DNA from: Acidaminobacter sp. JC074
GTDB taxonomy: Bacteria > Bacillota > Clostridia > Peptostreptococcales > Acidaminobacteraceae
DNA: 64,000 nucleotides
Direction of reading: 5' to 3'
NCBI RefSeq assembly: GCF_022496765.1
Contig: NZ_VANV01000010.1
Span: forward strand, 124,001 to 188,000
The notes beneath the pieces are model-generated. The model was not told the origin of the DNA. It saw nothing but the letters and a program-made list of their open reading frames with translations, and searched no databases. Position numbers and translations under genes: made by a program. Below are positions 59,600-64,000 of the stretch, one piece after another (the first letter of the stretch is position 1; each line of letters opens with the position of its first letter).

Positions 59600-60252
59600 T
59601 GAATCAGAAAGATTTTGAAGCATTTGTAGATAGACTAGACGACAAACATGACATCATTGGGAGAAATAGACTGGGTAACTTTGCAGTTCTTGTAGCCCTT
59701 ATAAAGCTAGAAGGGGACTATCATTTTCTCTTTCAAAAGCGTGCAAAAAATATACGACAAGGATCTGAAATTTCTTTTCCAGGCGGCCAATTTGACGAAG
59801 GTATTGATAAGAACTTTAAGGATACAGCTGTTAGAGAAACCTGTGAAGAACTTGGTATTTCATCAGATCAGATAAAAGTTATCAAGCAGATAGATTCATT
59901 TGTTGGACACGTTTATATAGAAAACTTTTTAGGGCTGATAGAGGTGGATTCTTTGGATGATTTAAACATCAACATGGATGAAGTTGCCTATGTATTTACA
60001 ATGCCTGTACAGTACTTTATTGATAATGAACCAGAAACATATGGCATAAAGGTAAGGTCTTATTCTTCAGAAGTAGATGAAGCGGGTAATTTGATTGAGT
60101 ATTTTCCAGTTAAAGAACTGGACTTGCCTGAAAGATACCATCATACATGGAACGACAGTCTAAGAGAAGTGTATGTTTATAGAACCAAACACGGTACATT
60201 ATGGGGACTTACAGCTGCCATTGTTTATGAAACCATACAGAAGTATTTTTAG
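59599..60252 (+). CDS. Nudix hydrolase, CoA pyrophosphatase type
   Basis: The 217-aa protein has a Nudix box GGQFDEGIDKNFKDTAVRET then CEELGI (about residues 62-87), preceded by LFQKRAKNIRQGSEISFPGG, which resembles the UPF0035 pattern of CoA pyrophosphatases (NudL/Pcd1). The box is a few residues longer than usual between Gly and Arg-Glu. It would cleave CoA to 4'-phosphopantetheine and 3',5'-ADP. ATG overlaps the galM stop by one base. Confidence 0.85.
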   Translation: MNQKDFEAFVDRLDDKHDIIGRNRLGNFAVLVALIKLEGDYHFLFQKRAKNIRQGSEISFPGGQFDEGIDKNFKDTAVRETCEELGISSDQIKVIKQIDSFVGHVYIENFLGLIEVDSLDDLNINMDEVAYVFTMPVQYFIDNEPETYGIKVRSYSSEVDEAGNLIEYFPVKELDLPERYHHTWNDSLREVYVYRTKHGTLWGLTAAIVYETIQKYF

Positions 60253-60260
60253 GAGGGATC

Positions 60261-61412
60261 ATGAGTTATTACAAGTTTAAAAAGCTAATAGTTGGTAATG
60301 GCACAAGCATTGAAAATAAAATCATGCATGTAGAAGATGGTAAGATCTTAGAATTTCTAGATTCGTATGATGGTGACATGATTCAAGCAGATTACATCAT
60401 GCCAGGCTTAATAGATTGTCATACCCACATTTGCTTTCCACCAGTTGCTGATATGATGGGTGCTATGGAAAAAATGAATGATACTGACATCGTCATGCAT
60501 GCAGTAAAAAATCTAGAGGATATCCTTAAAGGTGGCGTAACCTATATCCGTGATGTGGGTGGTGTCAACAATATCCAGCTTCATTTAAAAAAGTATTTAA
60601 AAGATGGTTCCATCAAGGGTCCAGATATGCTTTGCGCAGGTAAAATCGTTACCATGACAGGTGGACATGGATGGACTGTAGGTAGAGAGTGTGATGGTCC
60701 TGACGAAGTAAGAAAGGCTGTAAGAGAACAGTTAAAGGCAGGCGCTGATCTGATTAAGGTTATTTCATCAGGGGGTGTATTAACACCAGGTGTTGATGTC
60801 AATGCCTATCAGTTTAATGTAGATGAACTGATTGCAGCAAGAGAAGAAGCACATAAGGCAGGTAGAAAAATTTGTACCCACTGTCATTCTATGCAGGGGG
60901 TTAAGAATTCCATCTTAGCAGGTATTGATTCAGTAGAGCATGCTACTATCTTAGACCAAGAAGCAGTAGATATGGCAATAGATGCAGGCACTTATTTTGT
61001 ACCAACTTTATCTGCTGTCCACTTTATCATTAAACATGGTGAAGAAGGTGGTATTCCGAAGTATGCCGTTGATAAGTCAAAGTCTGTCTTTAAAAAGCAT
61101 CAAGCAAGCTTTAAGCTGTCTTATAAGTCAGGTGTAAAAATTGCTATGGGTACAGATGTTGGGACGCCATTTAACAAACATGCTAGTTCAAGTGCTTTTG
61201 AGTTAGAGCTGATGGTTAAGGCCGGGATGACTGAAATGGACGCCATATTATCTGCAACTAAAAATGCAGCCATGCTACTAGGTGTTGATCATACACATGG
61301 CACCTTAGAGGCTGGAAAAGTGGCAGATTTCCTTGTTTTAGAAGAAGATCCAATTAAAAATATTAAAACGATTCAGTCGCCAAGCGTCTATAAAAATGGC
61401 TTAAAGATATAA
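60261..61412 (+). CDS. Metal-dependent amidohydrolase, Xaa-Pro dipeptidase/prolidase-like
   Basis: The 383-aa protein has the amidohydrolase metal centre: DCHTH (about residues 53-57), the carboxylated Lys in ADLIKVISSGG (about 165), HCHS (about 208), EHAT (about 229) and the Asp of AMGTDVGTPF (about 296). The sequence is close to the COG1228/imidazolonepropionase-like group that includes metal-dependent prolidases. Terminal AGKVADFLVLEEDP belongs to the small beta domain. It is eight bases after the Nudix gene behind AGGAGGG and ends the operon at a terminator. Confidence 0.88.
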   Translation: MSYYKFKKLIVGNGTSIENKIMHVEDGKILEFLDSYDGDMIQADYIMPGLIDCHTHICFPPVADMMGAMEKMNDTDIVMHAVKNLEDILKGGVTYIRDVGGVNNIQLHLKKYLKDGSIKGPDMLCAGKIVTMTGGHGWTVGRECDGPDEVRKAVREQLKAGADLIKVISSGGVLTPGVDVNAYQFNVDELIAAREEAHKAGRKICTHCHSMQGVKNSILAGIDSVEHATILDQEAVDMAIDAGTYFVPTLSAVHFIIKHGEEGGIPKYAVDKSKSVFKKHQASFKLSYKSGVKIAMGTDVGTPFNKHASSSAFELELMVKAGMTEMDAILSATKNAAMLLGVDHTHGTLEAGKVADFLVLEEDPIKNIKTIQSPSVYKNGLKI

Positions 61413-61432
61413 TGTGACCAAGAAAGTAATGT

Positions 61433-61464
61433 GCTAATCTCATGGAGATTGGCCTTCTTTTTTT
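61433..61464 (+). terminator. Intrinsic terminator after the amidohydrolase gene
   Basis: GCTAATCTC / GAGATTGGC (9 bp with one G-T pair, ATG loop) followed by CTTCTTTTTTT. Confidence 0.88.
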
Positions 61465-61489
61465 GTAAAACGTTTTCTTAAATTAATGC

Positions 61490-61518
61490 TTGCATGCTTT
61501 TCGGCTCTATGTTACAAT
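61490..61518 (+). promoter_or_regulatory. Promoter of thrC
   Basis: TTGCAT (61490-61495), 17 bases, TACAAT (61513-61518). The leader is about 50 bases; no T-box or attenuator fits in it. Confidence 0.75.
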
Positions 61519-61577
61519 AAATAAATTTTAGTTGAAAAAGCAAACAAGTGTCTTTGATACACGGACAGGAGGCGTTT

Positions 61578-63035
61578 ATGTTATACAAGAGTACAAGAGG
61601 TTATGAAGAGAAGGTTTCAAGTGCAAGTGCAATCGTTAATGGTATTGCACCAGATGGTGGTCTTTACATTCCTGAGTCATTTCCAAAATTAGATTTGGAT
61701 AAATGTTTGAAGATGAACTATCAGGAACTGGCGTCCTATGTCTTGAAAATGTATTTGACAGATTATTCAGATGCAGAAGTAAACTGTGCAGTTTACAAGG
61801 CTTATGATGAAAAGTTTGTAGATGAAGTGGTGCCTGTAAAGTATTTAGAGGGTAGAAGTGTCTTAGAGCTTTATCATGGCAGAACACTGGCATTTAAAGA
61901 TATGGCCTTATCCATCCTGCCACACTTAATGAAAAAGGCATCAAAAAAATTAGGCGTTGAAGATGAGATTGTCATTTTAACAGCAACATCCGGAGATACA
62001 GGCAAGGCTGCTCTAGAAGGCTTCTGTGACGTTGATGGTACCAAGATTGTTGTTTTTTATCCTTCAGAGGGTATCAGTGAGATTCAGAAACATCAAATGG
62101 TTTCACAAAAAGGTGACAATACTTATGTATTTGGTATCAAGGGGAATTTTGATGATGCTCAGTCAGCAGTAAAATCTATTTTTCTAGATGACGCTTTAAA
62201 GGCTGATCTAAAAGAAAAAGGCTACCAGTTTTCTTCAGCCAACTCCATCAACATCGGTCGTTTGGTACCTCAGATTGTTTACTATGTACATGGCTATTTA
62301 GACCATGTTAGAAAAGGTATGTTAAACTTGGGCGATTTTATGAATGTGGTTGTGCCAACAGGCAACTTCGGTAATATATTAGCCTCTAGATATGCTAAGG
62401 AAATGGGGCTTCCGATTGATAAGCTTATATGTGCATCCAACGAAAATGCCGTATTAACAGACTTTATTAAGAGTGGCACTTATGATTTAGATAGAAAGTT
62501 TAAGGTGACCAATTCACCATCTATGGACATTTTGATTTCTTCTAACTTAGAAAGGTACCTAGCATTTATAGGTGAGGATGTACCTGTATTAATGAACAAG
62601 CTAAAAAATCAAGGATCTTATACAATAAGTCCATCTGGCAAAGAAAAGATGAAAGATTTCTATGCAAGTTTTGCCACTGAAAGAGAAACGGTTTTAAAGA
62701 TAAAAGAAGTTTATGAAAAAGAAGCTTACTTGATGGACACACATACTGCTGTGGCTCAAGTTGTTTATGACAGATATCTAGAGGATACTTCTGATGACAA
62801 GCCTGCTATGATTGCATCAACTGCCAGTCCTTATAAATTCACAAGAGATGTATTAAAAAGCATTTCAGATGATTTGCTTTTAGATGATGACTTTGAACTG
62901 ATTCATGTATTAGCAGAAAAAACTGGTTTGGAAGTACCAGAGCCAATCAAATACCTAGCTGAAGACCTTGTTTTACATCCACATGTAATCAGTAAGGTAT
63001 CAATTAAAAACACTGTAGAGACGATTTTGAGGTAG
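61578..63035 (+). CDS. thrC: Threonine synthase
   Basis: The protein has 485 aa from ATG 61578 (ribosome site AGGAGGCG). It is the long (fungal/E. coli-like) type of PLP-dependent threonine synthase: YKSTRGYEEKVSSASAIVNG (N-terminal domain), HGRTLAFKDMAL with the PLP Lys (about residue 103), TATSGDTGKAALEGF (phosphate and substrate loop) and VPTGNFGNILASRYAKEMG for the PLP phosphate. It converts O-phosphohomoserine to threonine. The stop is three bases before the apgM-type gene, suggesting a shared job in threonine synthesis. Confidence 0.95.
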   Translation: MLYKSTRGYEEKVSSASAIVNGIAPDGGLYIPESFPKLDLDKCLKMNYQELASYVLKMYLTDYSDAEVNCAVYKAYDEKFVDEVVPVKYLEGRSVLELYHGRTLAFKDMALSILPHLMKKASKKLGVEDEIVILTATSGDTGKAALEGFCDVDGTKIVVFYPSEGISEIQKHQMVSQKGDNTYVFGIKGNFDDAQSAVKSIFLDDALKADLKEKGYQFSSANSINIGRLVPQIVYYVHGYLDHVRKGMLNLGDFMNVVVPTGNFGNILASRYAKEMGLPIDKLICASNENAVLTDFIKSGTYDLDRKFKVTNSPSMDILISSNLERYLAFIGEDVPVLMNKLKNQGSYTISPSGKEKMKDFYASFATERETVLKIKEVYEKEAYLMDTHTAVAQVVYDRYLEDTSDDKPAMIASTASPYKFTRDVLKSISDDLLLDDDFELIHVLAEKTGLEVPEPIKYLAEDLVLHPHVISKVSIKNTVETILR

Positions 63036-63038
63036 ATT

Positions 63039-64000
63039 ATGAAATATATTGTTGTACTCATAGATGGTATGGCTGATGAAGTCATAGAAAAACTGAATAA
63101 CAAAACACCTTTAGAATATGCAGACATAAAAAATATCAATGCCTTAGCCAAGGCCTCTGAACTGGGAATGGTTCATACTGTACCTGAAGGCATGCCACCA
63201 GGGAGTGATGTTGCTAACCTATCTATTATGGGTTATGCACCAGATAAGTATCATACAGGTAGATCACCACTTGAAGCTGCCAACATTGGTGTCCCAATGT
63301 TAGCAGATGATGTCATTTTCAGATGTAATTTGGTAACTGTATCAGAGGACGAGCAGTTTGAAGACAAGGTGATGATTGACCACTCTTCAAGTGATATCAC
63401 CTCAGAAGAAGCAAGTCTCTTGATGAAAAGTCTACGTGAACACTTAGAAGATGATATGAGAAAGTTTTATGATGGCACCAGCTATAGAAACATTGTTGTA
63501 TGGCATAAGGGACATCTGGACTTGAAACTTGTACCGCCGCATGACTTTTTAGAGCAAACTTTAAAATCGTATGTTCCAGAGGGTGCAGATTGGATATGGG
63601 AGTTTGAAAAAAAGTCTTATGAAATCCTAAAAGATCATCCAATAAACTTAGATCGTGTAAAAAGAGGTTTAAATCCAGCCAATATGATGTGGATATGGGG
63701 TGAGGGTAGAAAACCTAAGTTAGATGCCTTTAAAGAACTTTATGGTGTTGAAGGTGTGACAATTTCTGCAGTTGATTTAATCAAGGGAATTGGTAGATGT
63801 GCTGAAATGGATGCCATTGAAGTTGAAGGGGCAACAGGTACGATTCATACCAACTTTGAAGGTAAAGCAAGAGCAACTCTAGAGGCTTTAGAAAAGGTTG
63901 ATTACGTATATTTACACTTAGAGGCAACTGATGAATGTAGTCATCAAGGTAATTTAGATGAAAAAATTGAAGCTATTGAAATCATTGATAAGAAGGTGGT
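63039..64000 (+). CDS. Cofactor-independent phosphoglycerate mutase family (apgM-type), 3' end missing; possible homoserine kinase
   Basis: About 320 codons are present and the frame is open to the window end. The alkaline-phosphatase-superfamily features of archaeal-type (COG3635) phosphoglycerate mutases are clear: LIDGMAD, the nucleophile Ser in PPGSDVANLSIMGY (about residue 61), GRSPLEAANIG and the metal-binding LEATDECSHQGN near the end. The gene starts three bases after thrC, with its ribosome site in the thrC end. Members next to thrC have been proposed to act as homoserine kinase in genomes lacking thrB; I infer the same here from position. Glycolytic mutase activity is the alternative. 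Confidence 0.85.
   Translation, partial: MKYIVVLIDGMADEVIEKLNNKTPLEYADIKNINALAKASELGMVHTVPEGMPPGSDVANLSIMGYAPDKYHTGRSPLEAANIGVPMLADDVIFRCNLVTVSEDEQFEDKVMIDHSSSDITSEEASLLMKSLREHLEDDMRKFYDGTSYRNIVVWHKGHLDLKLVPPHDFLEQTLKSYVPEGADWIWEFEKKSYEILKDHPINLDRVKRGLNPANMMWIWGEGRKPKLDAFKELYGVEGVTISAVDLIKGIGRCAEMDAIEVEGATGTIHTNFEGKARATLEALEKVDYVYLHLEATDECSHQGNLDEKIEAIEIIDKKV

Noticed and set aside
61519-61577. T-box or attenuator before thrC
   Set aside because: The leader after the promoter is about 50 bases, too short for a T-box, with no terminator-like hairpin.

Overview
This 64 kb window is A+T-rich DNA with strong AGGAGG-type ribosome binding sites, short intergenic gaps and many hairpin-plus-T-tract terminators. 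It looks like the chromosome of an anaerobic, amino-acid-fermenting member of the Clostridia. The pointers are a crotonase/3-hydroxybutyryl-CoA dehydrogenase/butyryl-CoA dehydrogenase/EtfBA operon behind a sigma-54 promoter, a 3-aminobutyryl-CoA ammonia-lyase (lysine fermentation), a selenocysteine-containing selenoprotein B-like protein, ornithine aminotransferase and P5C dehydrogenase, and c-di-GMP, Cache and chemotaxis signalling proteins. The species cannot be named from the sequence alone. No rRNA, tRNA, insertion sequence, prophage or CRISPR array was seen.

Layout. 1-1.5 kb: 3' part of a chemoreceptor. 1.6-3.2 kb: P5C dehydrogenase (minus). 3.5-7 kb: CPBP protease, methyltransferase, TipA-type MerR regulator, then a HAAS-like membrane protein/PadR pair behind a repeat-flanked promoter. 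7-10.4 kb (minus): SRAP abasic-site protein and UPF0182 membrane protein. 10.4-14.2 kb: FAD/[2Fe-2S] oxidoreductase and a cell-surface GH26-like protein with SLH domains. 14.2-21.5 kb: TPR protein and divergent HTH-TPR regulator, NAD salvage pair pncA-pncB, AraC-GyrI regulator, methyltransferase, M24 peptidase, and a TrmH-family RNA methyltransferase gene split by an in-frame stop. 21.9-26.1 kb: rocD, VanY lipoprotein, LspA-like protein, and a queuosine-salvage unit (preQ1-I-like riboswitch, radical SAM protein, YhhQ transporter). 26.2-33.3 kb: DUF438 protein, two overlapping c-di-GMP enzymes, an HExxH protein and an HTH-TPR regulator.

33.3-36 kb is the most unusual stretch: a 750-base non-coding region with two near-identical ~75-base structured units in tandem, followed by a terminator-like hairpin immediately before an orphan, apparently highly expressed peptide-binding lipoprotein. 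36-46.2 kb: M29 aminopeptidase, Mrp ATPase, GNAT, a large secreted YfkN-like nucleotidase with LysM, flavodoxin and small proteins. 46.2-53.3 kb: sigma-54 promoter, crt-hbd-bcd-etfB-etfA-kal, and the probable sigma-54 activator of that operon. 53.4-55.8 kb (minus): PrcB-like lipoprotein, the selenoprotein with its SECIS hairpin, GNAT. 56-64 kb: membrane protein, MmcQ/YjbR protein, diguanylate cyclase, a VOC-galM-Nudix-amidohydrolase operon, and thrC followed by an apgM-type gene that may supply homoserine kinase activity and runs off the window.

Together the genes describe amino-acid catabolism (lysine, ornithine/proline, peptides) feeding butyrate formation, with dense signal transduction and RNA-level control. 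All function calls rest on motif reading without database searches.
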